Source of the DNA: Bacteroidetes bacterium UKL13-3
Lineage (GTDB): Bacteria > Bacteroidota > Bacteroidia > UKL13-3
Length of the DNA stretch: 64,000 nucleotides
Assembly (NCBI GenBank): GCA_001602415.1
Contig: CP012155.1
Location: forward strand, 3,000,824 to 3,064,823
Reading direction: 5' to 3'
Shown: positions 1-7,572 of the stretch, piece after piece
Position numbering within the stretch: the first letter of the stretch is position 1
Layout of the letters: each line of letters opens with the position of its first letter
Notes under the pieces: model-generated
Database searches by the model: none
Seen by the model: only the letters and a program-made list of their open reading frames with translations
What the model was told of the DNA's origin: nothing
Translations under genes and position numbers: made by a program

Positions 1-2
1 TT

Positions 3-743
3 ATTAGCCACGAAAAAGACGCACGTATGGTAGCATCTGGAGATATCTTGTTGCTAAACCTTCGCATTGCTACCGAAAAAACAGACTCTGTTATTTTAGA
101 AACTTACACAACCAACAGCCCTCGTTATATCCCTTCTGAAGAGCCTGTATTAAAAGAAGTGTTTGCGATGTTATCAAAAGGAGATAGCGCTGAGATATGG
201 GTTAATGCCGATACCTTATTCCAAAAAAGTTTTGGTGCCGAAAAACCAAAAAATATGGTTGATGGTGAAAAAGTGAAATTTATTGTTACGCTTGTTGATG
301 TATTTAACCAACAGGAAATGCAACAAAAACAGCAACAGCAAATGGGGGATTTTATCACGAAAGACTCAGTAGCTGTGCAACAATTTTTGGCTACACAACA
401 AAACGTGCAAACCACTGCTAGCGGATTAAAGTTTATTGTGAACAAAAAAACTACAGGTAAACAAGCAGCCAAAGGGAACAAAGTTAGCATGTTGTACAAA
501 GGAACCTTGCTTAATGGCGAAGTGTTTGACCAAAACATGGACGGCACAAACCCTCCTTTTGAGTTTACTTTAGGCCTTGGTCAGGTAATTCCGGGTTGGG
601 ATGAAGCCGTTGCAATGATGAAAGAAGGCGAAGAATACACATTAATTATTCCTTGGAAGTTGGCATATGGTGAACGTGGTGCCGGACCCATTCCTCCTTT
701 TAGTACGCTGGTATTTGATGTAAAACTTGTTAAAGTAAAATAA
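3..743 (+). CDS. FKBP-type peptidyl-prolyl cis-trans isomerase (5' partial)
   Basis: The frame is open from base 3 with no stop before the first ATG at 27, so the gene starts left of the window. The C-terminal ~100 residues form an FKBP domain: an LYKGTLLNGEVFD strand, GQVIPGWDEAV, and the closing IPPFSTLVFDVKL. A Gln-rich stretch (QQEMQQKQQQQM) precedes it, and an upstream segment may be a second, degenerate FKBP-like or dimerisation region. Members of this family in Bacteroidota are usually exported or lipid-anchored folding helpers; some belong to the GldI gliding group. The next gene, also an FKBP protein, starts 2 nt after the stop, so the two are probably co-transcribed. The signal peptide, if any, is outside the window. 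Confidence 0.88.
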   Translation: MSHEKDARMVASGDILLLNLRIATEKTDSVILETYTTNSPRYIPSEEPVLKEVFAMLSKGDSAEIWVNADTLFQKSFGAEKPKNMVDGEKVKFIVTLVDVFNQQEMQQKQQQQMGDFITKDSVAVQQFLATQQNVQTTASGLKFIVNKKTTGKQAAKGNKVSMLYKGTLLNGEVFDQNMDGTNPPFEFTLGLGQVIPGWDEAVAMMKEGEEYTLIIPWKLAYGERGAGPIPPFSTLVFDVKLVKVK

Positions 744-745
744 TA

Positions 746-1573
746 ATGAAAAACAGAATTGCAACATTTTTATTAATGGCATGTGTTGCTTTTTCGGCAA
801 CAGCACAAAAAGGTCAACCTAAAAAACCATCATCACCTAAATTAAAATTGAACGTGGAACAAACTACTGCAAGCGGACTCAAAATCAAATTACTGCAAGA
901 GGGTAAAGGACCTAAAGCCGAATCGGGATTAACCGTATCTGTTCACTACACTGGAACATTAATGGACGGGAAAAAATTTGACAGCTCACGCGATAGAGGT
1001 CAGCCCATTAAGTTTAAGTTAGGTGAAGGCCGCGTAATAAAAGGTTGGGAAGAAGGTATTGCAATGTTAAAAGTTGGCGATAAAGCCTTGTTTACCATTC
1101 CACCAAGTATTGGATATGGCGATAGAGACATGGGTGTTATTCCTCCAAACTCCACCTTACAATTTGAAGTAGAACTGATGGAAGTTGTGGAAGGTCCAAA
1201 ACCATTTGATGTAAAAGGAAAAGATACCCTAACAACAGCAAGCGGTTTGCGCTACATCATTGTAGAAAAAACAAAAGATGCAACAGCACCAAAAGCAGAG
1301 GCCGGCAAAACAGTTAACGTTCACTACACAGGAATGCTACTAAGCGGAAAAGTGTTCGACTCTTCACGTGAACGTGGTACACCTTTTCAGTTTGCGCTTG
1401 GCCAAGGTCAAGTAATCAAAGGCTGGGACGAAGGAATTGCATTAATGCAGGTAGGAGATAAAATGCGTTTAATTATTCCTTCAGAGTTAGGGTATGGCGC
1501 CAATGGTGCAGGTGGTGCTATTCCTCCAAATGCTACGTTGTTGTTTGATGTAGAGTTAATGGGCGTTCAGTAA
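746..1573 (+). CDS. Exported FKBP-type prolyl isomerase with two FKBP domains
   Basis: This 275-aa protein starts with a signal peptide ending in SATAQ, so it probably acts in the periplasm. It carries two full FKBP domains in tandem, at about residues 40-148 and 165-275. Each has VSVHYTGTL or VNVHYTGML, a KFDSSRDRG or VFDSSRERG loop, GRVIKGWEEGI or GQVIKGWDEGI, and IPPNSTLQFEVEL or IPPNATLLFDVEL. The aromatic and acidic residues of the isomerase pocket are present in both copies, so both could be active. It lies 2 nt downstream of the partial FKBP gene and is followed by a strong terminator. Confidence 0.93.
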   Translation: MKNRIATFLLMACVAFSATAQKGQPKKPSSPKLKLNVEQTTASGLKIKLLQEGKGPKAESGLTVSVHYTGTLMDGKKFDSSRDRGQPIKFKLGEGRVIKGWEEGIAMLKVGDKALFTIPPSIGYGDRDMGVIPPNSTLQFEVELMEVVEGPKPFDVKGKDTLTTASGLRYIIVEKTKDATAPKAEAGKTVNVHYTGMLLSGKVFDSSRERGTPFQFALGQGQVIKGWDEGIALMQVGDKMRLIIPSELGYGANGAGGAIPPNATLLFDVELMGVQ

Positions 1574-1600
1574 ATTCTGATAAGAAACAATATCAAATAA

Positions 1601-1630
1601 AGCCGTCACGAAATTCGTGATGGCTTTTTT
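1601..1630 (+). terminator. Rho-independent terminator after the FKBP pair
   Basis: A near-perfect stem (AGCCGTCACGAA / TTCGTGATGGCT, one G-T pair) is followed directly by a T run. It lies 28 nt after the second FKBP stop codon and separates the FKBP transcript from the riboswitch unit. Confidence 0.85.
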
Positions 1631-1646
1631 GTTTAAAAAGCCTGAG

Positions 1647-1654
1647 TATATTTG
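1647..1654 (+). promoter_or_regulatory. Bacteroidota -7 promoter element upstream of the TPP riboswitch
   Basis: The octamer TATATTTG matches the Bacteroidetes -7 consensus TAnnTTTG. It lies about 7 nt before the first paired base of the riboswitch, so transcription would begin at or just before the aptamer. A TTTG at 1628-1631 could serve as the -33 box, but the 15-nt gap is shorter than usual. Confidence 0.6.
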
Positions 1655-1660
1655 CACCGT

Positions 1661-1805
1661 CTTTAGGGGTGGCATAAGAAGTGATGATTAAGATTTACGA
1701 TTTGAGGATTATAAAATCTCAAGTCCAAAATCTCAAATCTCAAATCAAACTGTCTGAGATCAAACCCTTGGAACCTGCACAGGATAATGCCTGCGAAGGG
1801 AAAAG
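1661..1805 (+). promoter_or_regulatory. TPP (THI-box) riboswitch
   Basis: The conserved thi-box blocks occur in order: TTTAGGGGTG at the 5' side, CTGAGA at 1754-1759, ACCC at 1764-1767, GAACCTG at 1771-1777, and GGATAATGCCTGCGAAGGGA at 1782-1801. The inferred helices fit the family: CTTT/AAAG closes P1, GGGT/ACCC forms P2, and CAGG/CCTG forms P5. The P3 arm is lengthened by an AT-rich insert at about 1685-1748 that carries a repeat also found near 30.3 kb. Downstream, a 7-bp stem (1808-1814 with 1844-1850) and CATCAA/TTGATG (1916-1930) could form the switching platform. The controlled gene is the TonB-dependent receptor at 1966. Any ORF read through this stretch should be ignored. Confidence 0.93.
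1715..1741. repeat. Dispersed AT-rich repeat copy inside the riboswitch P3 arm
   Basis: These 27 bases match 24 of 27 positions of the reverse complement of 30282-30308, the gap after polA. The unit consists of AAATCTC-type words. It lies within the variable P3 arm of the TPP aptamer. Confidence 0.6.
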
Positions 1806-1965
1806 TAAGAAGTTTTCGAATTTGGTGTGCACGCTAAAGCGGCAACTTCTTTCTGTATGTTCAGTGATGAATATGCAGTACCATTCCAAGAGGGTTAAAC
1901 AAAATTTGAAGCGGACATCAACCCTTGATGCCGTGTTTGTTAAACCTTAATTCTAAGTATTCATT

Positions 1966-4209
1966 ATGCGTATTTTGTACGTAACAAGTTTTGCCCTATT
2001 GCTGCAACAAGCATCAGCGCAAACAAACACCGACACCTTGTCGAACAAAAAAGAGTTGCAGGAAGTAGTAGTAAGTGGAATCAAAGCCACCGAAAAAAAT
2101 CCGGTAACCTTTACCAACCTCAACAAAAAGGAAATAGAACAGCAAAATTTTGGGCAAGACCTTCCTTTTTTACTCAACCTCACACCTTCAACCGTTGTAA
2201 ATTCGGATGCTGGAACTGGTATTGGTTACACTGGGATTCGTATTCGCGGAACAGACCCAAGCAGAACCAATGTTACCATTAATGGAGTGCCGGTGAATGA
2301 TGCTGAATCGCACGGAACCTTTTGGGTAAATATGCCCGATTTTGCATCGTCTGCGCAAAGCATCCAAGTACAAAGAGGAGTAGGAACGTCCACAAATGGT
2401 GCGGGGGCATTTGGTGCAAGCATCAACATCCAAACAGATGCCTTAAATCAAACGGCTTATGGAGAAGTGGCTAATAGCTACGGGTCATTTAACACATGGA
2501 AACACACGGTAAAAGCCGGAAGCGGATTGTTGGATAATGGCTGGGCCTTTGATGCTCGTCTCTCCAAAATTACAAGCGATGGGTTTATCGATAGGGGAAG
2601 TTCAAACCTTAAATCGTTTTTTGTATCGGCTGCACATTATGGCGAAAAAAGTTTACTGAAATTGAATGTGTTTTCGGGCACAGAAAAAACCTATCAAGCA
2701 TGGAATGGAATTCCTGAAGCTCGCCTAAAAGGAGACGTACAAGCAATGAATGATTTGGCAGGAAATCTTGGATTAAATCAAACCGATTTAGACCATATGT
2801 TGGCATCCGGAAGCAGAACCTACAATCAGTATACGTACCCAAATCAAACCGATAATTATCAGCAGGATTATTACCAACTGTTCTACACCTATTTATTTGG
2901 CAAGCATCTTAAAGCCAATATTGGTTTGCATTATACTTATGGACGTGGCTATTACGAAGAGTTTAGAAGAAATGAAAAATTTACAACCTACAAATTACAA
3001 GACTCCATTACCGTTGATGGCAATACACTGAAACGGGGTGATTTTGTGCGCAGGCGTTGGCTCGATAATGATTTTTATGGAACGGTTTTTTCATTTGTAT
3101 ATGATCAAAACAAACTAAATATAACTGTGGGCGGTGGTTTAAATCGCTACGATGGAAGGCATTATGGCGAACTTATATGGTCGCAGTATGCGTTAGGTAG
3201 CTCCATTAACGACCGTTTTTATGATGGAAAATCAACCAAAACAGATATGAGTTTTTATGGAAAAGCAAGTTACCAGCTAACAACCAAGTTGGTTGGTTTT
3301 GTTGATTTACAAGGTCGTACCATCAGCTACAAACTTAACGGTGTTGACCTCAATAGTGGAGTGTATTTGCCATATGATTTCAATTTAACCTACACCTTTT
3401 TCAACCCTAAAGCAGGTTTAACGTATGATATTGGGACTAATGCAAATGTATATGGATATGTAGGTGTAGCCAATAAAGAACCTGTGCGCAATGATATTAT
3501 ACAAGCAAGTACAACAAGTATCCCCAAACCTGAGCGCTTAATAAACTGCGAGTTGGGCTATCGTAAAAGTTGGAAAAAATCGGCAGTAAGCGCCAATTTG
3601 TATTACATGGATTATAAGGATCAATTGGTTTCAACTGGTGAGGTGAATGATGTGGGAGCTTACAATCGTGTAAATGTTGCAAGCAGCTACCGCGCGGGTA
3701 TTGAGTTAACAGGAGGCGTTCAATTATTGCAAAATCTTCGCTGGCAAGCAACCCTAACATACAGTCAGAATAAGATTAAAGCGTTTACAGAGTACCTAGG
3801 TAATTGGGATGACTACACACAAATAAAGATAGCGCACAGTAATACAGCTATTGCTTTTTCTCCAGATTGGATTGGATCTTCCATGTTTTCCTATACCGTT
3901 ATAAAAGGTTTAAACATAGATATCATCTCCAAATATGTTGGCGAACAATACTTAGATAACACACAAAATGAAAACAGAAAACTGAATGCGTTTTTTGTGA
4001 ACGATCTTCGCACAGCGTATGAGTTTAAGGTAAATAAATTATTCAGCGCAGTTCGTTTGGGTGTTCAGGTAAACAATATTTTAAACGTGAAGTACGAACC
4101 CAATGGAAACACATTTAGCGGTTCAATGGGCGGCACGCGTTATGATTTTAACTACTATTATCCACAAGCAGGAACAAATGTCTTAACCAGTTTAGCCTTA
4201 AAGTTTTAA
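1966..4209 (+). CDS. TonB-dependent receptor under TPP riboswitch control (probable thiamine uptake)
   Basis: This 747-aa outer-membrane receptor has a signal peptide ending in ASAQ. A plug domain at about residues 30-160 contains LQEVVVSG, IRIRGTDPSRTNVTINGVPVND and QVQRGVGTSTNGAGAFGASI. A 22-strand-type beta-barrel follows, ending in an aromatic residue (LALKF). It lacks the N-terminal carboxypeptidase-like domain of SusC proteins. The TPP riboswitch directly upstream means expression should fall when thiamine pyrophosphate is plentiful. Riboswitch-controlled outer-membrane receptors are known in Bacteroidetes as candidate thiamine importers, so thiamine or a precursor is the likely substrate. 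No inner-membrane partner is adjacent. A bidirectional terminator follows. Confidence 0.9.
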   Translation: MRILYVTSFALLLQQASAQTNTDTLSNKKELQEVVVSGIKATEKNPVTFTNLNKKEIEQQNFGQDLPFLLNLTPSTVVNSDAGTGIGYTGIRIRGTDPSRTNVTINGVPVNDAESHGTFWVNMPDFASSAQSIQVQRGVGTSTNGAGAFGASINIQTDALNQTAYGEVANSYGSFNTWKHTVKAGSGLLDNGWAFDARLSKITSDGFIDRGSSNLKSFFVSAAHYGEKSLLKLNVFSGTEKTYQAWNGIPEARLKGDVQAMNDLAGNLGLNQTDLDHMLASGSRTYNQYTYPNQTDNYQQDYYQLFYTYLFGKHLKANIGLHYTYGRGYYEEFRRNEKFTTYKLQDSITVDGNTLKRGDFVRRRWLDNDFYGTVFSFVYDQNKLNITVGGGLNRYDGRHYGELIWSQYALGSSINDRFYDGKSTKTDMSFYGKASYQLTTKLVGFVDLQGRTISYKLNGVDLNSGVYLPYDFNLTYTFFNPKAGLTYDIGTNANVYGYVGVANKEPVRNDIIQASTTSIPKPERLINCELGYRKSWKKSAVSANLYYMDYKDQLVSTGEVNDVGAYNRVNVASSYRAGIELTGGVQLLQNLRWQATLTYSQNKIKAFTEYLGNWDDYTQIKIAHSNTAIAFSPDWIGSSMFSYTVIKGLNIDIISKYVGEQYLDNTQNENRKLNAFFVNDLRTAYEFKVNKLFSAVRLGVQVNNILNVKYEPNGNTFSGSMGGTRYDFNYYYPQAGTNVLTSLALKF

Positions 4210-4311
4210 CCGTTTAATTTAACTTGTAAAAGGGGTGAATATGCATATATCTCTTCTTTATTTATTAATACCGAAAGTGTTTCTATGTAATAGTAAACTC
4301 AACGGCTATTG

Positions 4312-4377
4312 TCCCGAAATCTTTCGGGAGCATTATACCATTCCAATTTCAGACTGTTTTAAGATTTGAAATGGTAC
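4312..4377. repeat. Two intergenic hairpins after the receptor gene
   Basis: TCCCGAAA (4312-4319) and TTTCGGGA (4322-4329) form a perfect 8-bp stem with a 2-nt loop. A second stem pairs TACCATT (about 4335) with AATGGTA (ending about 4377). Neither is followed by a T run, so they look like intergenic palindromic repeats or mRNA-stability hairpins, not terminators. Confidence 0.5.
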
Positions 4378-4397
4378 TACTAATTGCTTACTCAAAC

Positions 4398-4438
4398 AAA
4401 AAAGAGGCTGTCTCAATGCGAGAACAGCCTCTTTTTTA
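4398..4438. terminator. Bidirectional terminator between the receptor and SET genes
   Basis: GAGGCTGT pairs with ACAGCCTC, with an inner CTC/GAG extension. The stem is flanked by an A run on one side and a T run on the other, so it can end transcription from both converging genes. Confidence 0.85.
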
Positions 4439-4477
4439 TGAAGAATATCTTCTGTTTTATGTTTGAGAATTTCTATT

Positions 4478-4873
4478 TTAATCTTCCATCATTGCATCCC
4501 AATATGCTTTACCGTATGATACAAATATTTCCTCGTTGGCATTAATCTTTTTGATAGCAACGATATACGGTTTGTTTTTAATTACCTCGTATTTGGCATT
4601 GTTCTTCAGACCTACAACCTTGCTTGTTCCTCCGGCATCATTGGCATAGCGGCCCAACGCCCAAAGCGTATGTTGTGCATCTATGCAATTGCGGTCTGTG
4701 ATATGGAAATAGTAGCCACCTTTACCTTCTTGGTTTTCGTTTCTGCGCAAGCACTCTTTCCAGGTTACTTTTTCGCCTTCATACTCGCACACAATTTCAC
4801 CTTTTTGTATTTCGGTATCGGTAAACAAGCCTTTGCCTGCTTTGGGAAGTTTAGATTTTTTTACGTACAACAT
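4478..4873 (-). CDS. SET domain protein (putative protein lysine methyltransferase)
   Basis: This 131-aa protein is essentially only a SET domain. It begins with the SET opening strand (KSKLPKAGKGLFTDTEIQKG), then EYEGE, the S-adenosylmethionine/substrate region GRYANDAGG, and the closing IFVSYGKAYW. The canonical NHSC motif is replaced by NDAGG, while the C-terminal YG..YW resembles small bacterial SET proteins. SET proteins methylate lysine using S-adenosylmethionine; the target here is unknown. It stands alone, convergent with the receptor gene. Function is a family-level assignment. Confidence 0.8.
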   Translation of the reverse strand: MLYVKKSKLPKAGKGLFTDTEIQKGEIVCEYEGEKVTWKECLRRNENQEGKGGYYFHITDRNCIDAQHTLWALGRYANDAGGTSKVVGLKNNAKYEVIKNKPYIVAIKKINANEEIFVSYGKAYWDAMMED

Positions 4874-5167
4874 ACTGAGCGCGAATATGCATTATTTCAC
4901 ATTATAGAATTCAAGTTTTTTATCCGCGTTGTTCGCCACTGATTATACACAGATTCATTTTAAAGAAAAATCTCGAAAAGAAAGCATTCGCTTCTCCCCC
5001 CGCATTCCGCAAAACATATATTCCATTAGCGAAGCTAGCGGCCAATTAATACACAATACTGCTCAACTATTTCTGTGAAAATATGTGGCATTCCTCAGCC
5101 TTTCGGTACATAAGAATTTTTACTGTTTATTTGTCGAAAATAATCTTACTTAATAGTTAACCACACC

Positions 5168-5920
5168 ATGAAAATTGTATCATATAACGTAAACGGCATC
5201 CGCTCCGCCACAAGCAAGGGACTACTCAACTGGATGGAGGAACTCAAAGCTGATGTATACTGTTTCCAGGAAACCAAAGCCGATCGGTCACAATTGGATC
5301 ATGCTCCGTTTGAGTTTTTCGGATACAATAGCTATTGGTTTTCGGCTCAGAAAAAAGGCTATAGTGGTGTGGCCATTTTCACTAAACAGAAACCCGACCA
5401 TGTTGAATACGGTTTTGGTGATCCGGAATTTGATGCAGAAGGAAGAATCGTACGTGCCGACTTTGGCGATACATCTATCATCAGTGTATACATTCCTTCG
5501 GGTTCCAGCGGTGAAGAGAGACAAGCCTATAAAATGGTATGGCTCGATTATTTTTATAACTATATAGATGAGTTAAAGAAAGAAAAAAAGAAACTGATTA
5601 TATGTGGTGATTATAACATCTGCCACAAACCCATTGACATACATGACCCCATTAGTAATAAAAACAGCTCCGGGTTTTTGCCCGAAGAACGTGAGTGGTT
5701 AAGTACCTTCATCGATAATGGATTTGTAGATACGTTTCGCCAATTTCACCCCGAACCTCATCAATACAGCTGGTGGACATTCAGAGCTGGAGCGCGCGAA
5801 CGAAACAAAGGATGGCGTATTGATTATTGCATGACCACACCCAATATTGACGTAAAAGATGCTGGAATTTTACAACAAGTAAAACACTCAGATCACTGCC
5901 CGGTGTGGGTAGCGATTTAA
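5168..5920 (+). CDS. xth: Exodeoxyribonuclease III
   Basis: This 250-aa protein belongs to the exonuclease/endonuclease/phosphatase family, ExoIII type. The active-site motifs are all present: NGIRSA near the N-terminus, CFQETKAD (metal-binding Glu), GDYNICHKPIDIHDP (Asp/Asn), GWRIDYCM (Asp) and the terminal SDHCPV (Asp-His pair). The enzyme repairs abasic sites and resects 3' ends during base excision repair. Length and motif order fit the family. It is a single-gene unit with its own terminator. Confidence 0.94.
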   Translation: MKIVSYNVNGIRSATSKGLLNWMEELKADVYCFQETKADRSQLDHAPFEFFGYNSYWFSAQKKGYSGVAIFTKQKPDHVEYGFGDPEFDAEGRIVRADFGDTSIISVYIPSGSSGEERQAYKMVWLDYFYNYIDELKKEKKKLIICGDYNICHKPIDIHDPISNKNSSGFLPEEREWLSTFIDNGFVDTFRQFHPEPHQYSWWTFRAGARERNKGWRIDYCMTTPNIDVKDAGILQQVKHSDHCPVWVAI

Positions 5921-5961
5921 ACTTTACTCTTCGAATTTTGAATCTTTTAGTCCTTTACATT

Positions 5962-6002
5962 AAGCAACACAACCCATGATGGGTTATGTTGCTTAAAAAT
6001 AA
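5962..6002 (+). terminator. Terminator after exonuclease III
   Basis: AAGCAACA pairs with TGTTGCTT and AACCC with GGGTT inside it, separated by one mismatch. The stem ends 42 nt after the stop codon and is followed by an AT-rich tail without a strong T run. Confidence 0.7.
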
Positions 6003-6018
6003 AGTTGAGCACTTAAAA

Positions 6019-6471
6019 CTACTTATGTATGGTAATCTTTTGAGGGGTTAATTTCTTATTAGCAGTGAACTCTAGAAAGTAGAAGCCAGAACTCAATTCC
6101 TGAGTAGACAGAGTAGTTATTGTTTGGTCGGCATAATTGCTTATTATTTTTTCAAATACAACTTTACCTTCAATGGTTACCAATCTTATGGCAGAAACCT
6201 TGATGCCGCTTGTCCATTCAATGTTTAGAACATCAGTGGTTGGATTAGGATATGATTTCACCTCATTCGCTTCAAGTACATTCTGTTTGACTTCAAGTAA
6301 GGTAAGGCTTATACTTTTTTTAGGCTTAGCGGTTGGAATGCTATCATATTGTTTACATTCTTCAATTAACTGTTTGAATTGTTTATTGGTTATGCTTCCA
6401 CTATAAAACAATTTTTCATTTTTTAACTGACACTCCCATTGTAAACTCGCAATTACTTTCAATTTTACCAT
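6019..6471 (-). pseudogene. C-terminal piece (T9SS sorting domain) of a frameshifted secreted lipase-like gene
   Basis: This frame holds the last ~140 residues of a larger product. It contains a linker and a type IX sorting domain of the SYPNPTTDVLNIEW kind, ending in KKLTPQKITIHK. Its apparent start lies inside the upstream frame and shows no start-site features. At 6419-6424 (minus-strand A6 tract) the upstream frame stops; with five A residues the two frames would fuse smoothly to ...GVSVKNEKLFYSG. It should be read together with 6416-7522 and 7573-9549. Confidence 0.75.
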
Positions 6472-7522
6472 CTACTACCTCAAACAAGGTCGTGGTATTT
6501 GGTAATGTTACATAGTTTCTTAGGGGAGAAGATGGTGTTAACTGTGGCGAACTCAACAATTCAAGGACTTTATCTGATTTTCCATTTCCGCTAAGTCTTA
6601 TAGGTCCTTCAACGTCAAAAAATTCTCCCGATTCACCTCCTCGAAACCTGACAAAACCATTACCTGTGTAACTCAGAGTGCTAAACCCCCACATCTTTAA
6701 CGATGAACCAGCCTCAAACTCTATTACACAATTATCATCTTCTAAATTAATATTAACATTCTCCGCAATCTCCAAAGTTGAACCTTTACGAATTATTATT
6801 TTTGAATTATTATACAGTTTTACACTTGAACCATAGTTCAGCTTTACAGTTGCACCATTGTTTACATTCAAAATTCCTGTTCTGTTGTCTGCCGATGATC
6901 CAAGAATTAACTCACTTCCATTGTTCATTGTAATAATTATCGGTGTTCCTCCACAACTTTGGCCTGTTGTTGAAACTAAAAAACTGCTATTAGGATCAGT
7001 ATAATCTTCTCTGTATGGGTCATCTAACGTTGGAAAATGTGTTAATACATCTCCATTAATAAGTAACCTGCTGGTAAATGTTAAATTAGTACGAATAACG
7101 TTTCCTGTTGTTGCAAACAAATCGGTATATCCCAGAGATGTGTTGCTACCAAAGTTTACGTCTGCGTTAGCTATACTAAGACCATATGCTATAGCCGCAT
7201 ATGCTGCTGATGAAGCAACTAGCTCTATGCCTACAAGTGCTATATAACCTTGGCTTGGAAGACCATGAAAGGTATTCCAATACCCTCCAGTAGATGTGGT
7301 TGTTGAAGGTGCTGCGATTGCTGCATATGGTATAACAGAGTTGGTTGGTTTATAATAAGTACTTAATGGCACCCCAAAATCAACCAAAACGGATGGAGTA
7401 GATATAGCAGACAAGTCACCCAAATTATAATAATCTAAGTCGCCTGTTGAAATATCCAGACTACTAATGGTGGGTACAAAACAAAACCTATCTGCATATT
7501 CTGTAAAACTACTTTGGCTCAA
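6416..7522 (-). pseudogene. Middle piece of the frameshifted secreted lipase-like gene
   Basis: Homology-like continuity extends this frame upstream to about 7620 (NKFANTRSFDNAPGGYITSK), beyond the first ATG. The segment has a region rich in short beta-strand repeats (ILNVNNGATVKLN, VKLYNNSKIIIRKGS, LEIAENVNIN). This resembles a right-handed beta-helix or adhesive stalk common in secreted Bacteroidota proteins. The frame ends at 6416 in an A6 tract and continues in the next frame. It is not likely to be an independent gene. Confidence 0.7.
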
Positions 7523-7572
7523 CTTCAGATCTTTCAGTCCTGACTTTATATCTGCCCCAACTGATTTAGATG

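Noticed and set aside
1681-1950. ORF of 89 codons between the FKBP pair and the receptor
   Set aside because: It runs through the TPP riboswitch core and its AT-rich P3 arm; the product has no protein-like pattern.
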